Positions 7,023 to 16,440 of a DNA stretch of 64,000 bases are shown piece by piece. This DNA comes from DAOULT01 sp964646625. Lineage in GTDB: Bacteria > Chloroflexota > Anaerolineae > CAZYHC01. A program made the translations under genes and the position numbers. The stretch spans positions 1-64,000 of the forward strand of contig CAZYHC010000011.1 of assembly GCA_964646625.1 (NCBI GenBank). Reading direction: 5' to 3'. Every line of letters starts with the position of its first letter. Position 1 is the stretch's first letter. The notes beneath the pieces were generated by a model. It did no database searches. It had not been told where the DNA came from and saw only the letters and a program-made list of their open reading frames with translations.

Positions 7023-7107
7023 TGCCGAAGGTGGGAGTTGAACCCACATGGGCGTATCGCCCACTGCGCCCTGAACGCAGCGCGTCTGCCTGTTCCGCCA
7101 CTTCGGC
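7023..7107 (-). tRNA. tRNA-Leu (CAG)
   Basis: The minus strand gives an 85-nt class II tRNA: acceptor GCCGAAG with CTTCGGC, D arm with GGCGGAACAGGCAGACGC, anticodon stem CTGCG/CGCAG around TTCAGGG (anticodon CAG), a variable arm TGGGCGATACGCCCA, and T arm GTGGGTTCAACTCCCAC. A73 is present and CCA is not encoded. Confidence 0.93.
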
Positions 7108-7149
7108 TTGTTCTGATCATTTGCCCTCAGGGCTGTATATAATTTACCA

Positions 7150-8850
7150 CTAATTGGCCGATTTGTCAAATGTGGGAGTGGGATTAATCCGGTGCTGCAC
7201 CTCGCTGACGATGACCCGTCTGGTGGCCATGTACCATTGGGCGAGGTTGCGAAAACGATCGTGGGGCTCAATCAGGGGCCCGATCTGAATACCCTTGACC
7301 ATGTTGTCCACGGCATAATTGTAGACAGGATGATAAATGAGAAGAGAAGGCACCTGCTCGGCGAAGACCTCCTGAAAACGATGGTAAAGCTCGATCCGCC
7401 GCGCCCGATCGGTGATCCGTCGCCCTTCCTCCATAACTTCGTCGAGCTGGCGGTGGGAGAAACCGCTGTAATTCTGTCCCTGGCCCTCGGCCTGGGTGGA
7501 ATGCCACATGGGATAGGGGTCGGGATCGGAAAGAAACTCTCGCCATTCGATCAAAGCGGCCTCAAAATGGCGGGGACGCAGAAAGTCCCTTACCAGGCCA
7601 GAAATGCCGACCTGCTGCGGGTGGACTTTGACCCCTACCTCTGCCCATTGGCGGGTGATCTCTTCCACGATCTTCACCCGCGTGGGGTCGTCATTATTGG
7701 TCAGCAGGCTGAACTCCAGCGGGCGTCCATCTTTCTCGCGCACGCCGTCGCCGTCGGCATCCACCCAACCGGCTTCGTCCAATAGGGCCCTGGCCTGGGC
7801 CGGGTCGTGGAGGTAGTACCTGACCCGCGGAAAGTAGGCCCACGAGTCGGGCATAATGGGGCTGTGAGCTATCAGCCCCTGCCCGGCCAGAATATGGTCG
7901 ATGATTTTCTGCCGGTCGAGGGCGTAGAGAAGGGCCTGCCTGATCTCTCTGTCCCGAAAGAAAGGGGTGTTAGGGTTGTTAAGGTTCAGGAGAACCAGGG
8001 TGTAACCCGATAAGCGGGCCGAGAACAGGGTCAACTTCCCGGTGGCCCGGATTTTGGGCAGATCATCCGGGCGGACGTAGCTGATACCCTCGATCTCGCC
8101 CTGCTCGTAAGCGCTGAGCAGGCTTTCGTAATCGGGATAGAACTTGAATTCCAGCCTGGTGAGGTAGGGTTTGGGGCCGTAAAAATAAGGATTGGCGGAG
8201 AGAACGGCTGCCCTGGCGCTGACTTCTTCTACCTGGAATGGCCCGGTGCCGACGGGGGCGAAGCTAAACCGATTCCGGGGCAGAAGCCGGGCAGGCACAT
8301 CTTTCAGAATGTGATGAGGCAGGATGCCGATAGCAGTGTAGTCCAAAAAGGGGGTGAATGGTTCCGGCAGGATAAATTGAACGGTATAATCGTCGATCTT
8401 CTTGACCTGCACGTTCTGCCAGAGCTCAGCCAGATAGGGCACGCCCTGATAGTCGGCATCCTGGATGGCCTCGATGGTGAAGACCACGTCGGTGGCGGTA
8501 AAGGCTGTTCCGTCCTGCCAGCGCACGTCACGACGTAAATGGAAAGTGTAGGTCAGCCCGTCCTCGGAGATGTGGTAGCTTTCGGCCAGATCGTTGACGA
8601 TCTCACCTCTCTCGTTTACGTCAGTCAGACCGCTGAAGACCAGGGAGGCCAGGTCGCTGTCCACCTGATTATACTGGCAGAGAATAGGATTGATATATTG
8701 AGGATTACCGGCCAGGCCCTCCACGTAAATACCTCCCCGGTCAGGGACGATAACGGTGGTGAAAGAGAAGGCCAGGTAGCCCAGCAGGCTGACCAGCAAG
8801 GCTATCCCCAGGAGGGCAATGATGGCCTGCCACCTGATGTATGCGCCCAC
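7150..8850 (-). CDS. ABC transporter substrate-binding protein, family 5 (peptide/nickel type)
   Basis: This 566-residue extracytoplasmic solute-binding protein has an uncleaved-type N-terminal membrane segment (WQAIIALLGIALLVSLLGYL), then NPQYINPILCQYNQVDSDLA, and the SBP_bac_5 features YHISEDGLTYTFHLRRDVRW, ALLYALDRQKIIDHILAGQG and YSGFSHRQLDEVMEEGRR. The family captures peptides or other solutes for DppBC/OppBC-type importers. No permease or ATPase for it lies nearby, so it is an orphan here. The GTG start at 8850 begins 1 nt after the secG stop, implying translational coupling. tRNA-Leu follows on the same strand. Confidence 0.9.
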   Translation of the reverse strand: MGAYIRWQAIIALLGIALLVSLLGYLAFSFTTVIVPDRGGIYVEGLAGNPQYINPILCQYNQVDSDLASLVFSGLTDVNERGEIVNDLAESYHISEDGLTYTFHLRRDVRWQDGTAFTATDVVFTIEAIQDADYQGVPYLAELWQNVQVKKIDDYTVQFILPEPFTPFLDYTAIGILPHHILKDVPARLLPRNRFSFAPVGTGPFQVEEVSARAAVLSANPYFYGPKPYLTRLEFKFYPDYESLLSAYEQGEIEGISYVRPDDLPKIRATGKLTLFSARLSGYTLVLLNLNNPNTPFFRDREIRQALLYALDRQKIIDHILAGQGLIAHSPIMPDSWAYFPRVRYYLHDPAQARALLDEAGWVDADGDGVREKDGRPLEFSLLTNNDDPTRVKIVEEITRQWAEVGVKVHPQQVGISGLVRDFLRPRHFEAALIEWREFLSDPDPYPMWHSTQAEGQGQNYSGFSHRQLDEVMEEGRRITDRARRIELYHRFQEVFAEQVPSLLIYHPVYNYAVDNMVKGIQIGPLIEPHDRFRNLAQWYMATRRVIVSEVQHRINPTPTFDKSAN

Positions 8851-8851
8851 C

Positions 8852-9073
8852 TTAACCCGATAAGATAACGCTGAGGATAGAGAGCAGGAAAAAGACCACG
8901 GACAGGCCGATGGTGGCGTTGAAAAGGGTCTTTTCCACCCCACGGCGGCTTTTATAGACCGATCCGTCTCCCCCAAAGATGCCCCCCAACCCCGTGCCCT
9001 TGGATTGCAGAAGGATAACGGCGATCAGGGTGGCGGCGATTATGATCTGAATGACGTACAGATAAGTGATCAA
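8852..9073 (-). CDS. secG: Preprotein translocase subunit SecG
   Basis: This 73-residue protein has two membrane segments (YVIQIIIAATLIAVILLQ and IGLSVVFFLLSILSVIL) separated by the SecG-type cytoplasmic loop KGTGLGGIFGGDGSVYKSRRG. SecG associates with SecYE and eases protein export. The start is TTG 9073, with GGAGGT 11 nt upstream. It is followed immediately by the solute-binding protein gene, whose GTG overlaps the end region. The length and topology match SecG well. Confidence 0.9.
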   Translation of the reverse strand: MITYLYVIQIIIAATLIAVILLQSKGTGLGGIFGGDGSVYKSRRGVEKTLFNATIGLSVVFFLLSILSVILSG

Positions 9074-9229
9074 GGCTTTTAAATACCTCCACGCTAGATT
9101 GCCATTTGATTATACCACGTTGTCTCCTGGCTGGCAAATAGAGGCCCCCCCCATCCGTGCCCTCCGTGGCCCCGCTCCAGGTGAAATCAAAGGTTATCAA
9201 AATTTAGATTCTGTTATGTTAACAACCTG

Positions 9230-9258
9230 TTGACGACCTTTCTTTTTTGCGGTATAAT
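9230..9258 (+). promoter_or_regulatory. Strong sigma-70-type promoter of secreted propeller gene
   Basis: TTGACG (9230-9235), a 17-nt spacer and a perfect TATAAT (9253-9258) precede the propeller gene. A T-rich spacer is present. The leader is about 68 nt long and ends in AGGAGGAG before ATG 9333. Confidence 0.8.
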
Positions 9259-9332
9259 GTATACACTGTTTAATAAAATTGCTCATGCTGTGAACGCGGG
9301 CAAATCATCATTACAAAATAAGGAGGAGAATC

Positions 9333-11060
9333 ATGAAGAGCACTTCTATCAAAAGGATGTTAACCCTCTGCCTGGCCCTGGCCCTGCTGCTGGCCCTGGC
9401 TACGGCCTACGCCGACCCGCCGGGCAACGAGCGGGTGAGCGTGGATACCGCCGGCGGCGACCCTGATGGCTGGAGCAGGGAGCCCTCCATCTCGGCCGAC
9501 GGGCGCTACGTGGCCTTCCGGTCTGCGGCCACCGACCTGGTGGCCGGCGACGGCAACGGGCTGGATGACATCTTCGTGCGTGACCGGCGGACGGACACCA
9601 CCACCCGCGCCAGCGTGGATACCGCCGGCGGCGACTCTAATGGCTCGAGTTGGTACCCTTCCATCTCAGCCGACGGGCGCTACGTGGCCTTCCAGTCCCT
9701 GGCCACCGACCTGGTGCCAAATGATACCAATGGGGTGTGGGACGTCTTCGTGCGTGATCTCCAGACCAACACCACGACCCGCGCCAGCGTGGATACCACC
9801 GGCGGCGACTCTAATGGCGTGAGCGAGGCTCCCTCCATCTCAGCCGACGGACGCTACGTGGCCTTCTATTCCTGGGCCACCAACCTGGTGGCCGGCGACG
9901 GCAACGGTCTGGAGGACGTCTTCGTGCGTGACCTCCAGACCAATACTACCATCCGGGCCAGCGTGGATACCGCCGGCGGCGACCCTGATGGCCCGAGCCA
10001 GTACCCCTCCATCTCGGCCGACGGGCGCTACGTGGCCTTTCGGTCCAATGCCACCGACCTGGTAGTCGGCGACGGCAACGGTACGTGGGACGTCTTCGTG
10101 CGTGATCTCCAGACCAACACCACGACCCGCGCCAGCGTGGATACCACCGGCGGCGACTCTAATAGCATGAGCGAGGCTCCCTCCATCTCAGCCGACGGGC
10201 GCTACGTGGCCTTCCATTCCTTTGCCACCAACCTGGTGGCCGGCGACGGCAACGCTGCGGTGGACGTCTTCGTGCGTGACCTCCAGACCAACACCACCAC
10301 CCGCGCCAGCGTGGATACCGCCGGCGGCGACCCTGATAGCTGGAGCGATAGACCATCCATCTCGGCCGACGGGCGCTACGTGGCCTTCGAGTCCGGGGCC
10401 ACCGACCTGGTGGCCGGCGACGGCAACGGGGCGGCGGACGTCTTCGTGCGCGACCGGCAGACCAACACTACCACCCGCCTCAGCGTGGATACCGCCGGCG
10501 GCGACTCTGATGCCGGGAGCTATAATCCCTCCATCTCGGCCGACGGGCGCTACGTGGCCTTCGATTCCTTGGCCACCGACCTGGTGGCCGGCGACGGCAA
10601 CGGGATGGGGGACGTCTTCGTGCGCAGCCGGGGGGACCCGGCCCTGACCATCGCCAAGCAGGATAACCCCGACCCGGTCTGGGCCGGAGCGCCGCTGACC
10701 TACACCCTGACCATCGCCGAGACGGGCGGGCTGTTCCACGCCAGCGGCCTGGTGGTCAGCGATACCGTGCCCCTCAGCACCACCTGTTGTATAACCATCA
10801 GCCACGGCGGCACGTTGGTGGGCAACGACGTGCTGTGGACGGGCCTGACGGTCAGCTCCAGCCAGAGCATCAGCGTCACCTTCGTGGTGGCGGTCAACCA
10901 GGTGCCCAGCGGGACGGTCATCTACAACGACTACTACCAGGCGCTCATCGGCACCACCAAAGGAGTGACCGGCGCCACAGGCAGCGTGGTGAGCACCACG
11001 GTGTGGGTCAGGCCGCTTTACCTGCCCACCATCCAGAGGAGCTACGTGATTACGCCGTAA
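9333..11060 (+). CDS. Secreted seven-bladed TolB/PD40-like beta-propeller with DUF11-like domain
   Basis: This 575-residue protein begins with a signal peptide (residues 1-27, ending ATAYA). Residues about 34-430 are seven near-identical repeats of 58 residues, each with SVDTAGGD, PSISADGRYVAF, AT[DN]LV and DVFVRD, enough for one seven-bladed propeller. A DUF11-like beta domain follows (LTIAKQDNPDPVWAGAPLTY, VVSDTVPLSTTCC). The end, RPLYLPTIQRSYVITP, shares the YLP-x-x-x-R-S-Y motif with other surface proteins here. No enzyme motif is seen; binding or cell-surface structural roles are inferred. The promoter and AGGAGGAG ribosome site are strong, so high expression is likely. Confidence 0.85.
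   Translation: MKSTSIKRMLTLCLALALLLALATAYADPPGNERVSVDTAGGDPDGWSREPSISADGRYVAFRSAATDLVAGDGNGLDDIFVRDRRTDTTTRASVDTAGGDSNGSSWYPSISADGRYVAFQSLATDLVPNDTNGVWDVFVRDLQTNTTTRASVDTTGGDSNGVSEAPSISADGRYVAFYSWATNLVAGDGNGLEDVFVRDLQTNTTIRASVDTAGGDPDGPSQYPSISADGRYVAFRSNATDLVVGDGNGTWDVFVRDLQTNTTTRASVDTTGGDSNSMSEAPSISADGRYVAFHSFATNLVAGDGNAAVDVFVRDLQTNTTTRASVDTAGGDPDSWSDRPSISADGRYVAFESGATDLVAGDGNGAADVFVRDRQTNTTTRLSVDTAGGDSDAGSYNPSISADGRYVAFDSLATDLVAGDGNGMGDVFVRSRGDPALTIAKQDNPDPVWAGAPLTYTLTIAETGGLFHASGLVVSDTVPLSTTCCITISHGGTLVGNDVLWTGLTVSSSQSISVTFVVAVNQVPSGTVIYNDYYQALIGTTKGVTGATGSVVSTTVWVRPLYLPTIQRSYVITP
9433..10632 (+). repeat. Seven tandem ~174-bp repeats encoding propeller blades
   Basis: Units of about 174 bp each encode a 58-residue blade. 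Nucleotide identity between units is high (for example GCCGACGGGCGCTACGTGGC recurs in most of them), pointing to recent duplication or gene conversion. Confidence 0.85.
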
Positions 11061-11066
11061 GATGAA

Positions 11067-11113
11067 CAGGTGCGCGGCACTTCAACAACGAACGTTCGCA
11101 GTGCCGTGCACCT
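11067..11113. repeat. AGGTGCCTGGCAC palindromic repeat, diverged copy 2
   Basis: CAGGTGCGCGGCAC (11067-11080) and GTGCCGTGCACCT (11101-11113) are imperfect inverted arms. The loop CAACAACGAACGTTCG matches the loop of the copy at 5240-5302. Confidence 0.7.
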
Positions 11114-11170
11114 TGCTGGAAACGTTCAGCTGTATCCGCTGAAGGGAGAGTTATTCCAGGAGAAAAGTGT

Positions 11171-12040
11171 ATGAGCAAGCAGTTGATCGTCAACGCCGAT
11201 GATTACGGGCGCAGTGCCGGGATAGTGGAAGGCATTCTGCGCGCCCACCGGGAGGGGATCGTCACCTCCACCACCGCCATGGTAAATATGCCGGATATCG
11301 AGCACGCTTTGGGCCGCGCTCAGGAGTGCCCCAACCTGGGGTTAGGGGTGCACCTTACGTTTAGCGCCTGGCGGCCTCTGTTGCCCCCGGAGCGGGTGCC
11401 CACCCTGGTGAACGGGGAGGGCCTGTTCCTGCATCAAACCACGATCTGGGAACGTCGGGAGAGCATCGACCTGGACGAGCTACGGGCCGAGTGGACAGCC
11501 CAGATCGAGCGCTTTCAGGCTTTGACCGGCCGAGACCCGGATCACCTCGATAGTCACCATTTCATCCACCTCTACCCCTCCTTTTTCGGGGTCTACGTTG
11601 AGCTGGCCGCTCAATTCGGCTTTCCGATGCGCACCCCTTTTCCACCCCAGGAGGAGTGGGGGGAGCTCGTGAGCACCATCCCTTTTCTGGAGGGCGTTCC
11701 CCTGGCCGCAGTGCGGGATATGATCGAACGGGATAAAGGGCTGGCCCGGCGCAAGGCTGTGCCTCATCCCGATCTTTTCATCGGGCGCTTCTTCGGGACG
11801 GAGGCCCTGACTCTGGAGAACCTGCTGAGCATTTTGGAGGAGGTGCCGGCAGGCGTCAGCGAGATGATGTGTCATCCGGGCCTGGTAGACGAAGACCTGG
11901 CCGCTAGCACCTACGCCGCGCCGCGGGAAAAGGAACTGGCTTTACTTTGCCATCGGCGGGTCAGGGAGAAGGTAGAGGAGCTAGACATTGAACTGGCGAC
12001 CTTCTCCGTTCTCTCCGAAGCGGGGCGCGCCCAGGAATGA
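11171..12040 (+). CDS. ChbG/YdjC-family carbohydrate deacetylase
   Basis: This 289-residue protein starts MSKQLIVNADDYGRSAGIVEG, with the metal-binding Asp-Asp motif of the YdjC/ChbG family. Further motifs are LGLGVHLTFS (metal His), DHLDSHHFIHLYP and EMMCHPGLVDEDL. The family removes acetyl groups from N-acetylated disaccharides such as chitobiose; the local substrate is unknown. AGGAGA lies 7-8 nt before the ATG. There are no sugar-transport genes alongside, and the gene converges with the FHA gene. Confidence 0.88.
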   Translation: MSKQLIVNADDYGRSAGIVEGILRAHREGIVTSTTAMVNMPDIEHALGRAQECPNLGLGVHLTFSAWRPLLPPERVPTLVNGEGLFLHQTTIWERRESIDLDELRAEWTAQIERFQALTGRDPDHLDSHHFIHLYPSFFGVYVELAAQFGFPMRTPFPPQEEWGELVSTIPFLEGVPLAAVRDMIERDKGLARRKAVPHPDLFIGRFFGTEALTLENLLSILEEVPAGVSEMMCHPGLVDEDLAASTYAAPREKELALLCHRRVREKVEELDIELATFSVLSEAGRAQE

Positions 12041-12095
12041 GCGCCAAAGCACAGTGGTAGAAGGTGGCCTTTGAGGGGGAAATGAGGCGGGGCGA

Positions 12096-15000
12096 TCAGG
12101 GGGCATAGTTGACGATGTCGATCATTTCCTTGACGAAATTGTTAAGCCCCCTGGCGTGGCGGTCCAGATAATCCTGGGCCAACATGCGGGCCAACCTCTC
12201 GCCGCCTATTTTAATGAACACGGGGACGTGTTTGCGGAAATCGCGTAGCGAAATGGTCAGCCGGCCGTCTTTATCGGACATGATGCCCCAGATCAGTGTT
12301 TTGGTTTCGCCGTCGTCTTTGGCGCTCATAAAGCGGGACAGCGAAGAGCCCCTGGCTACCCGTCCCACGTTGGAGAAGACTTCCTCGCCCTTTATGATCT
12401 CGTTGAGGACCGATATTTTCTGGGGGATCAGGTTCAGGGTGCTTTGCATGGAAGGAGGAAGGTGGGCCAACATTTTGATGGTCGCGGTGTTGAAGCTTTC
12501 TCCTTGCATGGTCATGCGTTTCAGAGCACCAAAATACTCGGTGAAACCGAGGATGTGCTTGCAAAGTTCCTTTCTCTTTTCGATGAAGACCTGGTTAGTG
12601 TCCTGGGAGTATTCGACCAACAGGTCCTCGTAAAGTCCTCGGGTTTGGCGGTAGAGGGTGTATATCTCTACAAACGGGTTGCGGAAGGTGGTGGGGAAGA
12701 GCCGTTCCTTGGGGTCTACGAAGGACGCGTCCATAGGGATGAGCAGAGAGGGGTTGGAGGTTTCCAGCTCTTTTTTCATTTCTATCAGGGTTTCGTCGAT
12801 AAGTTTGACGGCCCTCAACTTCTGTGGCCCAGAGGGCAACACCCCATCCAGCCTGGACATCAGCTTGCGTCTGACTCCCAGGCCGGTAGCCACCATCTCC
12901 GAGTAAATGGGATCGTAGATGGAACGGTAGAGGGTCAGGATATCGTTGACCGAGATGTTGATGCCCACCGGTCGCAACAGGCGGCGCAGTTCGTTTATTT
13001 TGGCCAGATCGACGGAGCAGTTCTCCACCGAGACATCTCGCCGGCCCCGGTAGGCCTTAGCCTTAATCTCCTCCTCTAAAGAGGGGGTACTTTTCAGGTA
13101 AAGTTGATAGGCCGAGTGCTGCTTTTGTGGGCCGGATTTTTCCAGCATCTCTGTGGGGGGCAGAGTGGGCAATTGGGCAAAAGTCTCGTACAGTTCGATC
13201 GCTCCGTCGGTCATGATCTGGGATAGAGCTATCCCCCAGATGGCGTCAAAAAAGATGTGCGATTGGTCGAAGATGAAGCTCTGGTCAGTGCGGAAGATGG
13301 TCAGGGCGTGGTCGCTGATCCCTCGTCGGTTGCTTCTGATATCTCCCAGGGTCTGATTGAATTCTTGCAAATCCCAGTTGAGAATGATGGGCGTCAGTCT
13401 CAACTGCTTAAGCTCCCACTGGCTTCGGCGGCTGAGCAATCCTCTGAGATGTTCTTGTTCAGCGCGGGGGGCTTCGACCAGCATCAGGTCCAGTTCTGAA
13501 GTGTTGGGGTCCATTTGCCAACTGTGATGGAGGATGGCGGTGACCCTTCTCTTCAGTTCCTGGGGGGGGACAGGACGCAGAATAAACAGCCCATGCTCGT
13601 CCTCGATCCTGATCTCTCCTTTGAGATTGATGGTCACGCGGGCGCCGCTTGTATCCCGCAAATGACCCTCCTCATCTTCTATAAGGACGATAGGGAGGCC
13701 TGGCTCATCCGGCTTGTTGGGGTCGAACAGAAGCAGATTGCCCTCCTCATCTCTGGCGCACACGTCGATCAGATAATAGTAGCCGTTAGAGATAAGCCCT
13801 ACTTTGGCTTTCCAGAGGGGGATTTTTTCCTTCTTTTCCGTGTATCTCTCTGGTTTGAGGGCGTACATGATGCTCATCTGCTCTTGATACTGGGGCAGAT
13901 CATCGGCCAGCAGCTCGGAGTATTCCTCCCACACTCTATCTACCCAGAAGGAAGGAAGATTCTGTACCCGCTGGTTGAAATAGGCCAGCAGCTCTCGGCG
14001 GCGATATTTGGGATAGGTTTCACCGGGTACGTTGGGATCCCTTTTATAAGGTCGTCTTTTGACCCAATCGGAGCGTATGCTTTCCAGCCCCAGGTTTCTC
14101 TTGACCTCTTCGCTCTCTCTTTCAACGTTTTCTACGTTTTCTTTTTTAATTTGTTCTTTAAGTTTTTTAAATTTTTGGCGAACTGCCTGCCGCTCTTCTT
14201 CAGCCAGGTTTTCTTCCGCAAGCCGTGCCGTAAGATTTTTAAACTGTTCCAGAGTGTCGCGTTGCTCTTCCTTGCCTTCCAACACCTTTTCGATAATGCT
14301 TTCCTCGATCACCTCATCGACCAGCCGTAACAAGGTTCGTTCCGTCCACTCGTTCTCCAGCAGGACATCGTACTCAAAGTAGGTGTTGATAATCTGGTAT
14401 ACCCACGACGAGGCGGCATCTACCTCCTTGGCGTTGGCCGGCAGGTGGCTGTGATAACCCAGGGTTTCGTTGGCGTGCCGCGCCTGGTCTTCGCGCAGCC
14501 CAAACTCGGTATAGAATTGCCAGGTGCCTTGCGGAAAGGCATCGTCGGCCTCTACCCCACGCACTTTTTGAAACATGGTCAGGATGGCCGCCGGCCCGGT
14601 AATGAAAGCCTCGTACACCCCCCTGGTAGCGACTAATTCCAGAAAGTCGCTCTGGGTCAGCGTGCGGCTGCCCAAACGGTCGCGGCCGTGACGGAGAAAA
14701 GCGAAAAGGCTGCTGCCGGCGGACTCCCTGGATATCTCCTCGGCTTTCTGCTTTTGGATTTTGCTTTCATTTTCGTCAACGATATCGGTCGGGGGGCGAT
14801 GGTTAGTCTCTTGCACTATGGCTATCACCTGGCTGGCGTCTAAAATATCCTCGTCTTTCAGAAAAAAGAGGGTGGTGCGCCCCATCTTTATCTTATCGCC
14901 AGCTTTCAGAGCTTGCGGACCCTCGACCAGTTTATCGTTAACCCAGGTATTTTGGCGACTGTCCATCTCGTAGAGGATAAATTTTCCCTTGTCTGTACGT

Positions 15001-15137
15001 ATCAAGGCATGGTCAGGCGAGACACGGCTATCATAGATGAAGACATCATTATCTGGCGATCTCCCAATGGTGATCACCGTCTTCTGAAGAAAAAATTCCT
15101 GATCTACTCCTTCTCCCAACGGTATGATCAGTTTCAC
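12096..15137 (-). CDS. Large FHA-domain protein of unknown function
   Basis: This 1013-residue protein carries an FHA domain at residues about 1-95 (TVITIGRSPDNDVFIYDSRVSPDHALI, core GRSPDNDVFI and SPDHA; then GDKIKMGRTTLFF), which binds phosphothreonine. The remaining 900 residues are not recognised. They include a charged coiled coil (about 285-350, with LEQFKNLTARLAEEN), and a long helical C-terminal half ending near LDRHARGLNNFVKEMID. There are no membrane segments or signal peptide. A GTG at 15137 with AGGAAAGGAT upstream is preferred; an upstream TTG at 15212 lacks a ribosome site. A MoxR ATPase gene lies just upstream on the same strand, and a Ser/Thr kinase is elsewhere in the window. 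Confidence 0.75.
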   Translation of the reverse strand: MKLIIPLGEGVDQEFFLQKTVITIGRSPDNDVFIYDSRVSPDHALIRTDKGKFILYEMDSRQNTWVNDKLVEGPQALKAGDKIKMGRTTLFFLKDEDILDASQVIAIVQETNHRPPTDIVDENESKIQKQKAEEISRESAGSSLFAFLRHGRDRLGSRTLTQSDFLELVATRGVYEAFITGPAAILTMFQKVRGVEADDAFPQGTWQFYTEFGLREDQARHANETLGYHSHLPANAKEVDAASSWVYQIINTYFEYDVLLENEWTERTLLRLVDEVIEESIIEKVLEGKEEQRDTLEQFKNLTARLAEENLAEEERQAVRQKFKKLKEQIKKENVENVERESEEVKRNLGLESIRSDWVKRRPYKRDPNVPGETYPKYRRRELLAYFNQRVQNLPSFWVDRVWEEYSELLADDLPQYQEQMSIMYALKPERYTEKKEKIPLWKAKVGLISNGYYYLIDVCARDEEGNLLLFDPNKPDEPGLPIVLIEDEEGHLRDTSGARVTINLKGEIRIEDEHGLFILRPVPPQELKRRVTAILHHSWQMDPNTSELDLMLVEAPRAEQEHLRGLLSRRSQWELKQLRLTPIILNWDLQEFNQTLGDIRSNRRGISDHALTIFRTDQSFIFDQSHIFFDAIWGIALSQIMTDGAIELYETFAQLPTLPPTEMLEKSGPQKQHSAYQLYLKSTPSLEEEIKAKAYRGRRDVSVENCSVDLAKINELRRLLRPVGINISVNDILTLYRSIYDPIYSEMVATGLGVRRKLMSRLDGVLPSGPQKLRAVKLIDETLIEMKKELETSNPSLLIPMDASFVDPKERLFPTTFRNPFVEIYTLYRQTRGLYEDLLVEYSQDTNQVFIEKRKELCKHILGFTEYFGALKRMTMQGESFNTATIKMLAHLPPSMQSTLNLIPQKISVLNEIIKGEEVFSNVGRVARGSSLSRFMSAKDDGETKTLIWGIMSDKDGRLTISLRDFRKHVPVFIKIGGERLARMLAQDYLDRHARGLNNFVKEMIDIVNYAP

Positions 15138-15388
15138 CGCTTGATCCTTTCCTGCGTTAGTCTGGCTGGCAGCCAGGGTTAGACATTTGTTGTCGGGGGT
15201 GGAAGACAACAAATCAGATATTCGACTGGCTGATTATGTTCGGGGTTTGGGAAGGTCCCCTTCTCTACAGGAGCATGGGGTGCTGGTGACAAACGTGCAA
15301 GTAAGACGACCTATTATATTGTACACCATAAGGGCCTTATTTGGCAAACTGGCCTGCTGGCGGAGGCAAGGGACCTGGCACTTCCAGA

Positions 15389-16384
15389 CTATTCTTTATC
15401 GTCTTCTGGAATCCCCTTCAACACTGCGCCGCTCACCTCATCCGGCGCCACTCCCTCCGCTTCGCCCTCGAAATTCAAGATCAGGCGATGGCGCAAGGCG
15501 GGCCGGGCCATGGCCCGGATGTCGGAAAAGGCCACGTTGTAACGACCGTCCAGCAGGGCGGCGATCTTGGCGCCCAGAATCATGGCCTGCGCGCCCCGCG
15601 GGCTGGAGCCATAGCGCACGTATTTGCGCACCATTTCCGGCGCGGAACCATCTTCGGGATGGGTGGCCAGCAGCAGACGCACGGCGTAGGCGCTGACGGG
15701 GCTGGCAATGGGCACCTGCCTGGCTAACGTTCCCATCCGCAGGATGGTCGCGCCATCGGCCACCACCGCCACCTGGGGCAGGTGTTCCCTGGTGGTCCGC
15801 GCCATGATCTCTACCAGCTCTTCGGCGTCGGGAAAATTGACGTTGAGCTTGAACAGAAAACGGTCCAACTGGGCTTCGGGCAGGGGATAAGTGCCTTCCA
15901 TTTCGATGGGATTCTGGGTAGCCATGACGAAGAAGGGCGCTTCCAGGTTGTAGCTGGTGTGGGCTACGGTCACGGTCCGCTCCTGCATGGCTTCCAGCAG
16001 GGCCGATTGGGTCTTGGGGGTGGCGCGGTTGATCTCGTCGGCCAGGATGAGGTTGGCAAAAACGGGCCCCGGCTGGAAACGAAAGCGTCGTCCGCCGCTC
16101 TCCTCTTCTTCCAGGATGTCGGTGCCCACGATGTCGGCGGGCATGAGGTCGGGGGTAAACTGGATGCGGGAAAATTGCAGTTCTAACACCTGGGCCAGGG
16201 TGCGGATGAGCATGGTCTTGCCCAGGCCGGGCACTCCCTCCAGCAGGACGTGCCCCCCGGCCACGAGGCCGACGAGGACGTGACGCACTATCTCCTTCTG
16301 GCCGACGATCACTTTGCCCACTTCCTGCTCGATGCGGGCCGCCACCTGGCGAAATTCATCGGCGGTCATTGTTTCTTCGCTCAC
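15389..16384 (-). CDS. MoxR-family AAA+ ATPase
   Basis: This 331-residue protein has Walker A GVPGLGKTMLIRTLA, Walker B LILADEINRATPKTQSALL, the sensor stretch ATQNPIEMEGTYPLPEAQLDR and the C-terminal lid with SPRGAQAMILGAK. MoxR ATPases act as chaperones that mature or activate partner proteins, usually with a VWA-domain protein and a DUF58 protein encoded alongside. Neither is adjacent here. The FHA gene lies downstream on the same strand, and a DUF4175-like helical membrane protein gene lies upstream beyond a divergent pair. The start ATG 16384 faces the divergent DUF6883 promoter. Confidence 0.92.
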   Translation of the reverse strand: MSEETMTADEFRQVAARIEQEVGKVIVGQKEIVRHVLVGLVAGGHVLLEGVPGLGKTMLIRTLAQVLELQFSRIQFTPDLMPADIVGTDILEEEESGGRRFRFQPGPVFANLILADEINRATPKTQSALLEAMQERTVTVAHTSYNLEAPFFVMATQNPIEMEGTYPLPEAQLDRFLFKLNVNFPDAEELVEIMARTTREHLPQVAVVADGATILRMGTLARQVPIASPVSAYAVRLLLATHPEDGSAPEMVRKYVRYGSSPRGAQAMILGAKIAALLDGRYNVAFSDIRAMARPALRHRLILNFEGEAEGVAPDEVSGAVLKGIPEDDKE

Positions 16385-16405
16385 AATTCTCTCCCTAACG
16401 ATTTT

Positions 16406-16434
16406 TTGCTAAGACTGCGCCTTCGTGTTATAAT
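16406..16434 (+). promoter_or_regulatory. Promoter giving an apparently leaderless transcript
   Basis: TTGCTA (16406-16411), a 17-nt spacer and TATAAT (16429-16434) place the transcription start at about 16441, which is the first base of the GTG start codon of the DUF6883 gene. No Shine-Dalgarno sequence is possible. Confidence 0.65.
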
Positions 16435-16440
16435 ATTAGT

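Noticed and set aside
9433..10632. Tandem repeats as a possible CRISPR array
   Set aside because: Units are about 174 bp, in frame, and encode propeller blades; there are no short repeats with unique spacers.
15137..15212. TTG at 15212 as the FHA gene start
   Set aside because: No ribosome site is present, and the added 25 residues precede the FHA fold; GTG 15137 has AGGAAAGGAT upstream.
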